64,000 bases of DNA, taken from assembly GCA_017309115.1 (NCBI GenBank), contig JAFLEF010000016.1:62001-126000 (forward strand). The letters are read 5' to 3'. The notes beneath the pieces are model-generated. The model was not told where the DNA came from and did no database searches. It saw nothing but the letters and a program-made list of their open reading frames with translations. A program made the position numbers and the translations under genes. Source of the DNA: Verrucomicrobiota bacterium (lineage in GTDB: Bacteria > Verrucomicrobiota > Verrucomicrobiia > Limisphaerales > UBA9464). Of the stretch, positions 52,039-61,900 are shown piece after piece (position 1 is the first letter of the stretch; every line of letters starts with the position of its first letter).

Positions 52039-55000
52039 TCACGGTTGTTGGACGGGAATTCGGATCGTTCCCAAATCCACCGGCGGATCATTGAAACTCC
52101 CCGCCGGAATGACGACGGGAACTTCCAGTTTCCCCAACTCCGGACGGTCCCACGCTTGCCCGTCCTCGTCTGAGTCTTTTGGCGGAGCCGTCAGGCGGAT
52201 CTTGAGCATATAGCTTCCCCCCGGAACGTCGTGCAGGTGAAACGTGCCGTCGGGTTGGATGTCGGGATAAAACTTATGAATCTGCCGCTCCCGGCGGGCG
52301 CGCTTCAACGCCATCTTCTGAAACTCAGGACTGCCGGGGTGATCCCGGATCTCCACCGGTGGGAGGTCCGCGCGCACTTGTTCCAGCGTTTGCAGGTCCA
52401 GCCGCCAATCGTATCCGGCGATGGGTTGGGCGAGTTCGAAGCGTCCGGTCACTGCTCGTCCGGTCAGGGCCAACGTCACTTCCGCCACCCCTCCTGAAGG
52501 CACTTCCACCCGTTGGATTGGACCATGGCCTACGATTCCCGTTTCTCCAGGCGAATACTTATAAACCCGACAGACCGCGACCGGTCCGGGAGGAACGTGA
52601 TCGAAGCGGAACCGTCCGGCGTCGTCGGTCATCACTGAATCGCTGACCAATGCCGGAGTCGGGCCGGACTCGTGGTCAGGATACCAAGGTTGCAGTAAAA
52701 CGCTCTGATTCGGAGTCGGCTGCCCGGCCGTGATCATCACGCCTTCGATGGCGCCCCACGGCCTGAGGTTAATGGTGGGCAAATTCGCTCCTGCCACCGG
52801 GACCTGTGCGAAGCCGGATTCATGCACCACCACCAGGCTGGTTGAGTTTGGCTTAAGGCGTAGCGAGAACTTCCCGTCGGCTTCGGTGATGGCCTGCGGC
52901 GCGTCCGCGCTCGAAAACGCCCCCGCACCGCGAACGATAAAGCCAAATCCCAACCCGTTGAGTCCCACCACCGCACCCGCCACCGGGTGGCCCGACCCAT
53001 CGACCACCCGCCCCACGACCGAACCACCCCGCTTCAGTCGAAACGCAAATGCTTGGTCGTCATCTCCTACCGGCCGAATGTCCGAGACCGCTGGTTCGTA
53101 GCCGTCGCCCTCCACCTCCAGGGAGAATTGGTGGTGGAAGGCCATGTGGACGGGCCAGTCAAAGCGCCCCTGGTGCCCCTCGCCGAGGAAGTTCAATGCG
53201 GTCCCGCGATGCTCAAGCAGGCGAACCCGGAATTGGGGAACCGCCTCACCCGATTCCGCATCGACCACGGTGCCCGTGATTCGCACCGTCTTCGCTGCCT
53301 CCCATCCCTGTTCCCAGTCGGTTTTCGAGCCATCCGGAAGGGACAAGCGAACGACCAGTTCCTCGGCTTTAGCCCCCACCGAAACCTCCTGCTCAGAGGA
53401 TTTGAAGCCTTCGGCCCGCACTTCGAGCTTCACGGGTTCCGCGGGAAACGGGCCGATGACGAACCGGCCCTCAGGACCGCTCACGGCTTTTCGTTCATCA
53501 CCGCCATGGGTTCCCGATTCGACCAGGGTGGCGTCAGGAACCGGGTTTTGATCTTCGTCCTCTACCCGTCCGGCGACCCAAAGGCCGGTCTGGAGAACCA
53601 CCTGATGGTTGGTGGACAGAGAGACGGCTCCATCAAGCCACCTCCGAGCCCGCACGAAATCGGGGTGAAGGACGGAATAGCTCATGTGCGACTGATTGCC
53701 TCGGAGGTTAGGGAGTTGGTCGCTGCGGAAGCGCCCGGCGGAATCGGTGGTGACCGCCGTGAAGCGCGGGGAGTAGGCGATGTTGGCCCGCTCTCCCAGA
53801 TCGAATCCGGGCCCGTGAAGGATCACTTGAGCATTGTTCACCGGACGGCCTTGCTCGTCCTGCACCACGCCTTCCAACAATTGCCCGGGCTCCAGGACGC
53901 ATTGATACGGCAGGAAGGGCTCGACGAACTCGTGGCGTTTCCAGGAGATCATTTGCGGAACATGTCCGGCTGCGGAAACGGTGACAAAGACCGCGCTCAC
54001 CTCGACGCCGTTGACCGGAATCTCGACGTAGCCCCGTTCGTCGGTGTGGAAATCCACGGTCCCCAGTCGCCTACGGTCTCCCCAAATGGAGGCGGATACG
54101 GGAGCACTCAGTGCCTGGTTTCCAGCCGACGACCGAACCGTCAGCAGAATCTTGGACGGTCCCGGCTGCGCGGGGCTCAGGGTGCTGGTTGTAGCGCTCA
54201 ACTGGGCCACAGGGATTGACTCCGGGGAGGCGGCCACCGGGGAGGTTAAATCATGCGACGGTCGCGAATGGAGCGAGTGCCACCTAGCCACACCCATAAT
54301 GACCAGTAACGCGGCGATGGCCCAGGGTTGGAATCGTCGCAGGGAGGCGAGCCAGACATCGCGCACGGCCCCGGTGGCGAGGCTGGCCACCGAAGCCGGT
54401 ACTTTGGCCGTTGCTGCCAGGGCGATCTGCCGGGCCAGGCTGGAGGGCGCAGCGGTAGTGGGAAGGTTCCCCAGGAGCACCAACAGGCTGGCCGCTGTGA
54501 GTGTCACGCCCCGTTTCGCCAACCAATGGCGAAGCTTTTCCACAGCCCGGCTAACCCGCTTCTTTGCCGCCTCTTCGTTGATCCCCAGTCGTTCCCCCAC
54601 GGTCCGAAACGACTGATGTTCGAAGAAGCGCAGCAGGATTGCGTCCCGGTCTCCGGTCGGCAGAGCGGCCAGGGCCGCATCCAGATGCGGTTCGACGGAA
54701 CTCCAAGGTTCAGGAGGGTTGGGTAAATCCGAGAGTGTGGTTTGCATGGAGGCGAGGGTTTCGTGTTGGGATCGGCGCTGTTCCGCCCGCAGAGCGCGGG
54801 CAGCCACGAAGCGGGTGGTGCGAAGCAGCCAGCCCGAGAGCACCACCCGGGGACTCAAAGAACCCGCCTTGCGCGCCAACACCAGGAACACGGCTTGAGC
54901 CACGTCATCCGCCAGCGGAGAAGGCCCCACTTGGCGGCGGGCGGCGGCATAGACCGTGTCCAGGTGACGGCTGACAAGTTGGGCAAACGCGGTTTCGTCA

Positions 55001-55053
55001 CGTTGGGTGGCCCAGGCCTGGAGCAGTTCTGAGTCATTCATGGTCTGTTTCAT
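52039..55053 (-). CDS. ECF sigma factor fused to transmembrane and carboxypeptidase-regulatory-like domains
   Basis: About 1004 residues. Region 2 (about 5-75; FAQLVSRHLDTVYAAARRQVG, DDVAQAVFLVLARK) and region 4 (about 120-170; AILLRFFEHQSFRTVGERLGINEEAAKKRVSRA) form an ECF sigma factor. Two hydrophobic segments follow (LTAASLLVLLGNLP, FQPWAIAALLVIMGVARW at about 245). After a Ser/Pro linker about 700 residues carry repeated carboxypeptidase-regulatory-like (CarboxypepD_reg) folds: GxVxDEQGRPVNNAQV, GRVEDEDQNPVPDATLV, GTVVDAESGEAVPQFRV and GRVVDGSGHPVAGAVV, each about 80-120 residues. The sigma part is in the cytoplasm and the repeats in the envelope, so it is likely an integrated sensor-regulator, perhaps freed by proteolysis. 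ATG 55053 was preferred because residue 1 then begins the sigma domain; the longer frame has no family match. Confidence 0.85.
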   Translation of the reverse strand: MKQTMNDSELLQAWATQRDETAFAQLVSRHLDTVYAAARRQVGPSPLADDVAQAVFLVLARKAGSLSPRVVLSGWLLRTTRFVAARALRAEQRRSQHETLASMQTTLSDLPNPPEPWSSVEPHLDAALAALPTGDRDAILLRFFEHQSFRTVGERLGINEEAAKKRVSRAVEKLRHWLAKRGVTLTAASLLVLLGNLPTTAAPSSLARQIALAATAKVPASVASLATGAVRDVWLASLRRFQPWAIAALLVIMGVARWHSLHSRPSHDLTSPVAASPESIPVAQLSATTSTLSPAQPGPSKILLTVRSSAGNQALSAPVSASIWGDRRRLGTVDFHTDERGYVEIPVNGVEVSAVFVTVSAAGHVPQMISWKRHEFVEPFLPYQCVLEPGQLLEGVVQDEQGRPVNNAQVILHGPGFDLGERANIAYSPRFTAVTTDSAGRFRSDQLPNLRGNQSHMSYSVLHPDFVRARRWLDGAVSLSTNHQVVLQTGLWVAGRVEDEDQNPVPDATLVESGTHGGDERKAVSGPEGRFVIGPFPAEPVKLEVRAEGFKSSEQEVSVGAKAEELVVRLSLPDGSKTDWEQGWEAAKTVRITGTVVDAESGEAVPQFRVRLLEHRGTALNFLGEGHQGRFDWPVHMAFHHQFSLEVEGDGYEPAVSDIRPVGDDDQAFAFRLKRGGSVVGRVVDGSGHPVAGAVVGLNGLGFGFIVRGAGAFSSADAPQAITEADGKFSLRLKPNSTSLVVVHESGFAQVPVAGANLPTINLRPWGAIEGVMITAGQPTPNQSVLLQPWYPDHESGPTPALVSDSVMTDDAGRFRFDHVPPGPVAVCRVYKYSPGETGIVGHGPIQRVEVPSGGVAEVTLALTGRAVTGRFELAQPIAGYDWRLDLQTLEQVRADLPPVEIRDHPGSPEFQKMALKRARRERQIHKFYPDIQPDGTFHLHDVPGGSYMLKIRLTAPPKDSDEDGQAWDRPELGKLEVPVVIPAGSFNDPPVDLGTIRIPVQQP

Positions 55054-55236
55054 CTCACCCAGTAGTCCCCGGCCACGGACCAAAGGGACAAGAATCGGTG
55101 ACCGGAGAGAAGTACCTCGACCATGCCAATGAGATCGCCACTCCCTTGTTCCCCGGAATCTAGGTTGCCAAGAGAATCCATTGCCCGAAGCCTGCGGATT
55201 AGTCCCCCCGTCGCTCACCCCGAAACAGAACACCCC

Positions 55237-56061
55237 ATGAAAACCCCGATTTCGACTGCACTTCGCTTGGCTTGCCTCCTCGTCCTACCTCACTCCGTAT
55301 GGTCCATAACGGTGCCGGTCATGTATTACGACTTTCTCGGGGAGGGGGCACCGTCTTCACTCGGCCGAATGGTCCATCCCGATTTCGATTTGGAACCGCG
55401 GCTGACTCCGACTCCCGGGTTGGTCCAACCGCAGTTGACCGGGCTCACGCCGGAGTTTCGGTCAACCGGCGGAGCTCCCCTCGATCGGCCCCAGCTCACC
55501 ACCGCGGAGAACTTGGCGTCCTGGTTTGTCCCGGATCCAACCTACAACCTGGCGATTCCAAGTGGTTTGAACGCCCGTAGGAACTCGGGGCATTTACAGC
55601 TCTATTACCCGACGGGGTTCTTTCCAATCGACGGACAAGGTTTGGGAGATTTCCGAGACACGGGACACAACCCTCATTTCACGATGAGCTTTTCGTGGCG
55701 TTCGACCTATATGGCGAACCGGCCGAATGTCTTCGAGTTCGCCAGCGATGACGACTTGTGGGTGTTCATCAATGGCCGGCTGTGGGTCGACCTTGGAGGC
55801 ATTCGCCCGGCGGAAAACGCGCCGTTGGTCCTGGACCTCAACGCGGACGCCCCCGAACTCGGCTTGATTGACCACCGCCGATTCAGCTTCCAACTCTTCT
55901 ACGCCCAACGAAACGCCGAGCAGGCGGGACTGGTCGCTACCTTACCCATCTACAGCCCGCCCATACCCGAGACCGCCGTCGGGATTCCGCTCAGCCTCCT
56001 CGGCGGCTGGGCCGTCGCGATCAGCGTTCGGCGCCGTCTGGGCACTGGGGTCAGATTCTGA
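55237..56061 (+). CDS. Fibro-slime domain secreted protein with C-terminal sorting-like tail
   Basis: About 274 residues. Signal peptide MKTPIST...VLPHSVWS (about 1-23). The mature domain matches the fibro-slime / PA14-related domain: MYYDFLGEG at the start, FTMSFSWRSTYMANRPNVFEFASDDDLWVFINGRLWVDLGG in the core, and RRFSFQLFYAQRNAEQAGL. The C-terminus has PIPETAVGIPLSLLGGWAVAISVRRRL, a PExT-hydrophobic-RRR pattern that resembles a PEP-CTERM-like exosortase sorting tail, though no exosortase is in view. It is divergent from the sigma-fusion gene, with 183 bases between the starts, and the two are bounded by the parD repeats. Confidence 0.8.
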   Translation: MKTPISTALRLACLLVLPHSVWSITVPVMYYDFLGEGAPSSLGRMVHPDFDLEPRLTPTPGLVQPQLTGLTPEFRSTGGAPLDRPQLTTAENLASWFVPDPTYNLAIPSGLNARRNSGHLQLYYPTGFFPIDGQGLGDFRDTGHNPHFTMSFSWRSTYMANRPNVFEFASDDDLWVFINGRLWVDLGGIRPAENAPLVLDLNADAPELGLIDHRRFSFQLFYAQRNAEQAGLVATLPIYSPPIPETAVGIPLSLLGGWAVAISVRRRLGTGVRF

Positions 56062-56078
56062 CCAACGGACCCCAACAA

Positions 56079-56524
56079 GACCAAGGAGTCCGGCTCTCGT
56101 TCAGAGGGACCAGAAAGCATTCGAGACGCGTCCGCGTATCGTCGCAGCGAATCTCCCGCGGAGGACGCGGAGTTCGCGGAGGGAGAATCCGCAGCCGCCG
56201 GTAGAAGGCGGCATCCATCTCCCCACCGCCAGGTGAGGCTTGCCCCCGAGGTGGCAAAACGCCACTTTAGCTCCATGGGACAACCTGTGAAGCTCTCCGA
56301 AAGTCTCGTCCTGGACGCCCGGCTCACCGGGGAGGTCGCGGAACGTTCCATCGCCGGGCAGATCGAGTTCTGGGCCGGACTAGGCCGGGCGGTCGAGCCG
56401 CTTCTGCGCACCGACACCGCGTTAGCGCTGAAAAAGCGGGGTGAAACCATTCCGCTCTCGACCTGTCTCGAATCCATCGGCACCCGCGCCGGTCAGGCAC
56501 GACTATCCAAAGTGTTGAGCGAGC
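56079..56524. repeat. Right copy of the parD direct repeat, full length
   Basis: The intact counterpart of 51698-52011. It starts 17 bases after the fibro-slime stop and runs into the antitoxin gene. The segment before the gene carries the dyad GAATCTCCC...GGGAGAATC. About 4.4 kb lie between the same points of the two copies. Confidence 0.85.
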
Positions 56525-56646
56525 GCCCTTATCCGCATTTTGAACCCGCCGCGCAAACGGGGTTGATCATCCGGATTGAGAAGGATGGCACTCGAACCAC
56601 GGGCCGATTCGTCAACCGAGAATTCCGTCCGTCCCAGCCCCAGTGA
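56275..56646 (+). CDS. ParD-like antitoxin family protein, without adjacent toxin
   Basis: 123 residues from ATG 56275. The family start is conserved: MGQPVKLSESLVLDARLTGEVAERSIAGQIEFWAGLGRAVEPLLR (quoted in pieces here to mark its two helices). This is the ParD_like (PF11903) type, a ribbon-helix-helix antitoxin region, followed by an unusual basic/Pro tail (RTTGRFVNREFRPSQPQ). No ParE or RelE-type toxin follows: the next gene is a response regulator. It may be an orphan or a regulator in its own right. A weak or absent ribosome binding site makes the exact start uncertain; GTG 56233 is an in-frame alternative. Confidence 0.75.
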   Translation: MGQPVKLSESLVLDARLTGEVAERSIAGQIEFWAGLGRAVEPLLRTDTALALKKRGETIPLSTCLESIGTRAGQARLSKVLSERPYPHFEPAAQTGLIIRIEKDGTRTTGRFVNREFRPSQPQ

Positions 56647-56773
56647 CACCGTCATTGGATTCACGTCCGAACAGGACCCAAACGCATTCGAGACGCCGAT
56701 CTCGGGGCTTAGAGCCCAGACCGCGACGGACTTTATTTGCGAACGGGTTCCCTTCAGAGTCGCCGTGCTGTCC

Positions 56774-57457
56774 ATGCGATTGTTGGTCATTGAGGATGAA
56801 CCCAAGGTGGCGGACGCCCTCGCCTCGGGTCTGGAAGAAGAGGGATTCCGGGTCCGTGTCGCCCGCGATGGCCTCGACGGGGGCCATCGCGCCCTGACGG
56901 AACCCTGGGATCTGGTCGTCCTCGACCTGTATCTCCCCGGAATGGACGGGCTGGAGGTGTTGCGCCGGATGCGCGCTTCGGGCAATCGCACCCGGGTCCT
57001 AATCCTGACCGCTCAGGACTCCGTGGCGGATCGCGTCCGCGGATTGGAAGCCGGAGCGGACGACTACCTGGCCAAGCCCTTTGCGTTTGAGGAATTGCTG
57101 GCCCGGGTGCGCGCGCTGCTTCGACGGGGACGGGAGGTAGAGCCCGAGGTGTTGCGACTGGCAGACTTGGAACTGGACCCGCGCCGGCGTCGGGTGACGC
57201 GCGGGGGACGGGAGGTGGAACTGACCGCCCGGGAATTCGAGGTGCTCGCCTTCCTCCTGCGCCATGCCGGAGAGGTCGTCTCCCGTACCCGGTTGGTCGA
57301 ACATGTGTGGGACGAAAACTTCGACTCCCTGAGCAATGTCGTCGACGTCACTCTGTACCATGTGCGGACCAAGGTGGATCGGGGATTCCCGGAGCCTCTG
57401 ATCCACACTGTCCGGGGGGCCGGGTATGTCATCCGGGAGCCTGACCATGGCCGGTAG
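56774..57457 (+). CDS. OmpR/PhoB-family response regulator (CusR/CopR-like)
   Basis: 227 residues from ATG 56774. Receiver domain with IEDEPKVADALASGL, phospho-Asp in DLVVLDLYLPGMDGL and LAKPFAFEELLARVRALLRR, then a winged-helix DNA-binding domain (VELTAREFEVLAFLLRHAGEVVSRTRLVEHVWDENFD to YHVRTKVDRG). It belongs to the group that controls metal efflux in many bacteria; targets here are unknown. A kinase gene follows 108 bases later. The longer frame at 56576 overlaps the antitoxin gene and is not used. Confidence 0.9.
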   Translation: MRLLVIEDEPKVADALASGLEEEGFRVRVARDGLDGGHRALTEPWDLVVLDLYLPGMDGLEVLRRMRASGNRTRVLILTAQDSVADRVRGLEAGADDYLAKPFAFEELLARVRALLRRGREVEPEVLRLADLELDPRRRRVTRGGREVELTAREFEVLAFLLRHAGEVVSRTRLVEHVWDENFDSLSNVVDVTLYHVRTKVDRGFPEPLIHTVRGAGYVIREPDHGR

Positions 57458-57565
57458 TGCGAACCCGCGAACCCGTTGCCCCGCAAATCCAGGTGTTTCA
57501 TCTGGATTTCATCCGGGACAGGCCAGTCTGCGGTTCAGGTCCGTCTTTTGATCGCCGTGCTCTCG

Positions 57566-58879
57566 ATGCGCCACAGGTTTCTGGCCGGGTTCAGCCTGAT
57601 GCAGGCCGTCTTGGCGGCAGTGGCGGTGTGGCGTGGGGTGATCCGGCTCAATGAGGCCGCGACCGAGGCTCAGGGCCAGCACTTGAAGGATCAGGTGCAG
57701 ATCGCCGGTTTGGTCCTCCGGGAAGGAGTGCCGCCCGAGCGCCTCGCGGACGACCCGCGGTTTGAGGCGGGGAGGATGGGATTCTCGCTCCAGGTGGAAC
57801 GCCTCGGCGGACAGACATCGGAGCCTCCGGGACGGCCCGGCGTTCCGGTGCTGGCGGCGTCGGAATCCGGAACGCCCATGGCGGAGCTGTTGGTGGAATT
57901 GCCGGAAAAGGCCGGTGGCCGGATGAAGCTGCGCCTGTCCGGACAGAGCGCCCCGCAGCACCGGCGGCGGGTCGCTGGCTTGGTGTTGGGAGGAGTGATC
58001 TACGTGGGCTTGAGTGTGGGAGCAGCCGCCGTTCTGACCCGTCGCTGGCTGCGCGCTTTGGGACGCATGTCCGAGGCGGCGCGGCGGTTGGGGCTGGATC
58101 CGACTGCAAAGGGCCGGTTGCCCGTGCCGAAGACCGAGGCGGAACTCGCCGCCTTCGCCGAAACCCTCAACGGCTTTCTGGACCGGCTGGAGGCAGATTA
58201 CGGCGCCCGGAACCGGTTTCTGGCCGATGCCGCCCATGAGTTGCGCACGCCCCTGACGGCCCTGCGCGCCGAAATAGATGTCGCCCTGCGACGGGACCGG
58301 GAGCCCGCGCGGTATCGGCAGGTCCTCGAAAGCAATCGCGAGGAACTCGTCCGGCTTTCGGAGTTGATCGATGGGTTGCTGACACTGGCGCGCGCCGACG
58401 CCGGCGAAAGCATCCGCCCGACCGCGCCGCTGGACAGTGTTCCGCTGGCAGCACAGGCCGTGGAACGGTTTCGTCCCCTGGCACTGCAACGGGGGATTGA
58501 CCTGGTGCTTTCCCAGGAAAGCGGGCCCGGGGCGGCGATCCCGGTCCGCGCCGATGCCCGATCGGTGGAGCGGATCCTCGACAATCTGCTCTCGAACGCC
58601 CTCCGCCACACCGATGCGGGAGGCCGGGTGACAGTGAGCGGGAGGACCGCGGGATCCCGGGCGATTCTGGAGATCACCGACACTGGAACGGGCATTCCTC
58701 CGGCGCATGTTGCCCGGGTGTTCGACCGCTTCTACCGGGTGGAATCCGGGCGAGGTGCGGGCGCGGGACTGGGACTGGCGATCGTGAAGGCCTTGGTGGA
58801 GGCCCTCGGTGGAGACGTCCGGCTAGAGAGCGAGCTGGGCCGGGGCACACGGGTGGAAGTTCGCCTACCTTTGGCGTGA
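57566..58879 (+). CDS. Sensor histidine kinase, partner of the upstream response regulator
   Basis: 437 residues from ATG 57566. Two transmembrane helices (MQAVLAAVAVW near 12 and VAGLVLGGVIYVGLSVGAAAVL near 135) bracket a short periplasmic domain, with HAMP (RALGRMSEAARRLG), HisKA (DAAHELRTPLTALRAEID, phospho-His), N box LDNLLSNALRHTDAGG, and G boxes ITDTGTGIPPAH and GAGLGLAIVKAL. Typical CusS/heavy-metal type length. It probably senses an envelope stress or metal. No metal-transport gene is seen downstream; an FG-GAP/NHL secreted protein follows instead. Confidence 0.9.
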   Translation: MRHRFLAGFSLMQAVLAAVAVWRGVIRLNEAATEAQGQHLKDQVQIAGLVLREGVPPERLADDPRFEAGRMGFSLQVERLGGQTSEPPGRPGVPVLAASESGTPMAELLVELPEKAGGRMKLRLSGQSAPQHRRRVAGLVLGGVIYVGLSVGAAAVLTRRWLRALGRMSEAARRLGLDPTAKGRLPVPKTEAELAAFAETLNGFLDRLEADYGARNRFLADAAHELRTPLTALRAEIDVALRRDREPARYRQVLESNREELVRLSELIDGLLTLARADAGESIRPTAPLDSVPLAAQAVERFRPLALQRGIDLVLSQESGPGAAIPVRADARSVERILDNLLSNALRHTDAGGRVTVSGRTAGSRAILEITDTGTGIPPAHVARVFDRFYRVESGRGAGAGLGLAIVKALVEALGGDVRLESELGRGTRVEVRLPLA

Positions 58880-58922
58880 GCCGTTCATCTTCCTTTCACC
58901 TGGGCTGGCGCAATGTTTCCCC

Positions 58923-61900
58923 ATGGATTGGAGACATCGAGGCAAGATCGGAAGTTGGTTGCGGAGGTTCGCGTTGGTGTTGGCGCTGGGCGGTGCTGAG
59001 CTGTCTGCGCAGACCGGTGCGCCCCCTGAATTCCGCCTGAACAAGAGTGGGCAGCAGTTGGGGGAGGCGGCGGATCTCGCGATGGATGTGGTGTCGGGCG
59101 ACGTCGATGGAGATGGGGACGCGGACGTTCTCGTCGCCGGACTGGGGATGCCGACCCGCGTTTGGATCAACTCGGGCAACGGTCAATTCGTGGCCGGCCC
59201 GCAGTCCCTGGGAAGCAATGCCGTGGCGGTCGCCTGGATGCCCCCCGGCCCCACCTGGGCCGGCCGGGCGGTGACCCTCCATGATGAGGCCAACGGGACC
59301 CTGAGGTCGTGGTTCCGTTCGGATCCGCAGGGCTTTGTGGCGGGGGAAACGCGGGAGAATTGCGGTGACCTTCCCAGCGCGCTGGCCCTGGCCGATCTAG
59401 GCGGGGGCTCATTGCCGGAGGTGGTGATGGCCCGGTACCTGGGGCGGCCGGCCCAGATCTGGATCACCTCGGGCGAACTGATGTTCGCAGGGGAACCCAT
59501 CGCGCTGGAGAGCGATTCGGGCAGCAAAGTGGCCCTGGGGGATCTGGATCAGGATGGCGATGTGGATGTGGTCCTGGCGGAGCAGGCGTTGTCGGTCTGG
59601 CTGAATTCCGGTCGGACGGCCAGCGGGTTCCAAGGTTCCTTCACGCCGGCGGGGCCGGCCTTGGGGTCCGGATTGTTCCTAGGAGTGGCCCTGGCGGATC
59701 TCGACAGGGACGGCGATCTGGATGCCGTCACCGCGGAATCCGATCCCAGCCATGACCGGGTGTGGATCAACCAAGGCGGAGCCCAGAGGGGCACCCCCGC
59801 CCGGTTTGCGGACAGTGGCCAGCGGTTGGGCCCAGGAACCGGCCAAAGTCGCGATGTGGCCTTGGGCGATCTGGACCGGGATGGGGACATTGATGCGGTC
59901 GTGGCCCGTCCGCGGGGCAACCTGGTCTATTGGAACGACGGCACAGGGAGGTTCACGGAGGCCGGAACCAAGTTTGGGAATGGACCGTCTGAAGCGATTG
60001 CCCTGGCCGACTTTGACCTGGATGGGAACCTGGATGTGTTCGTCGCCTCGTTCGGAGCCCCCGCCGAGGTCTGGCTGGCGGAGTATCCCGTACCGTCGGC
60101 GAAGGTCTTTGAACACGATGTCGAGGCTTGGGCGGGGACCGGGGAGTTCGGTTCGACTGGCGATGGCGGGCCCGCCTTGGCGGCACGGTTTGAGAGCCCG
60201 AAGGACTTGGCGGTGGATTCGGCCGGAGTGGTCTACGTGGTGGAAGGCAATCCGGGACGGGTCCGGCGCATCGGCTTGGATGGCATCGTCTCCACGGTAC
60301 TCAGTGGTTCCGAGAGTGCAGCCACCGGGGATGGTGGGCCGTTGAGTCAGGCCACGTTTGGGCGCATCGCCAGTGTGGCCGCGGAGGGTCGGGGCGCTCT
60401 TTACTTGGCCGAGAGTTCGACCCATCGGATTCGGAAAATTTCGCCGGAAGGTACGGTGACCACGGTGGCCGGGACGGGCGTTCCTGGGTTTCACGGAGAC
60501 GGTGGTCCGGCGGTCGCTGCGCAATTCAACCAGCCCTCGGTGGTACGCGTGGATACGGCGGGCAATCTGTACGTGGTCGACCGGAGGAACCGGGTGGTCC
60601 GCCGGGTGGACACGAATGGAGTGGTCACCACGGTAGCGGGAAACGGTGGGCTGGGGAATGACGGGGATGGCGGGCCCGCCGTGGCCGCCGCCATTGGGGA
60701 ACCGGATGATCTTTTGGTAGGGCCGGATGGCAGTCTGTTTCTGTCCTACTTGTTCGAGCATCGTGTTCGCCGGGTTTCGCCGGCCGGCATCCTCTCGACC
60801 GTGGCGGGGACGGGGCCGAGCCGACTGACCGGGAACGGGTTCCCGGCGAGCACCGGGACCTTGTCCTATCCACTGGGCATGGTGTTGGACCAAAACCAGA
60901 ATCTCCTCATCGGGCAGTACGACTCGATCCGTTACGTGGATGAAATGGGCATCCTGGCGACCGTGGCAGGCGGCTTGCCTGCCTGGGATGGCGACGGCGA
61001 CGGAGGACCGGCCAGTCGTGCTCGCATTCAAGGTCCGGTAGAGGCCATGGCACGATTGCCAGACGGGACAATGCTCTTTACCCACGGGCATCGCATTCGC
61101 CAGTTGGTTCCCAGGCGGAACCAACTGCCAGTGGTGGGCAGGTTGGATTCAATTCTGTTACCGGCCCAGACGCTCGACTTTGGAACCATCGAACAAGGTT
61201 CCCGGCAGCGATGGTTCCCCATTCGCGTGCGCCTGCGGAATGCGGGGACCGGCGACCTGACCGTGCGCTCGATCGAATGGGCCGGACAGCCGACCGCCTT
61301 TCGGTTCTTTCCGGAGGCCGCCTGGGATCCCGCAGGACGCCCTCCCTTCCGTCTCCCGGCGTTCTCCACGAACGAGCCCCTCTTCGTTGTGATCGAGTGC
61401 GTCGCTGACCCCGGGGTGGCTGCCACGAACACTGCCATCCTCCGCGTGACGACGGATAGCCCGGTGACTCCGGTCCGGGAAGTCACCGTTCAGGCGACGG
61501 TCACGCCCGCGCAGCCGGTTGCCGTGGCGAATTCGTATATCGAAGTACCGGAGGAGTCCTGGCTGACCGTGATCATTCGCCGGATCCTGGAAGCGAATGA
61601 CAACAGCGAGTCCGCGGGGTCAGTCCGACGGCACGACGTTGGGACGGAGCCCCAGGAATTCACCCTCCGTCTGGATCCCAAGCACAGTCAGAGTGTCACC
61701 ACCGATATCCCGGAGTATCTGGGGGGCGGTTCCGTGACAATTGACCGGTTTGACGGCGAGGTGAGATTCCGCGCGGAACCCGATCCGAACGACACAGGCT
61801 TCCTGAAGTTGACGGTCCTGCAGGGCCAGTTCACGGCGCCCTCCTTTTCCCTGCCGAGCGGAATCTTGAGCGGGCCGACGACGCTGACCTTCGCTGATCC

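Noticed and set aside
59679-61124. Minus-strand frame of 481 codons over the FG-GAP/NHL gene
   Set aside because: Antisense to a repeat protein with conserved D-rich calcium loops, which explain the long opposite frame.
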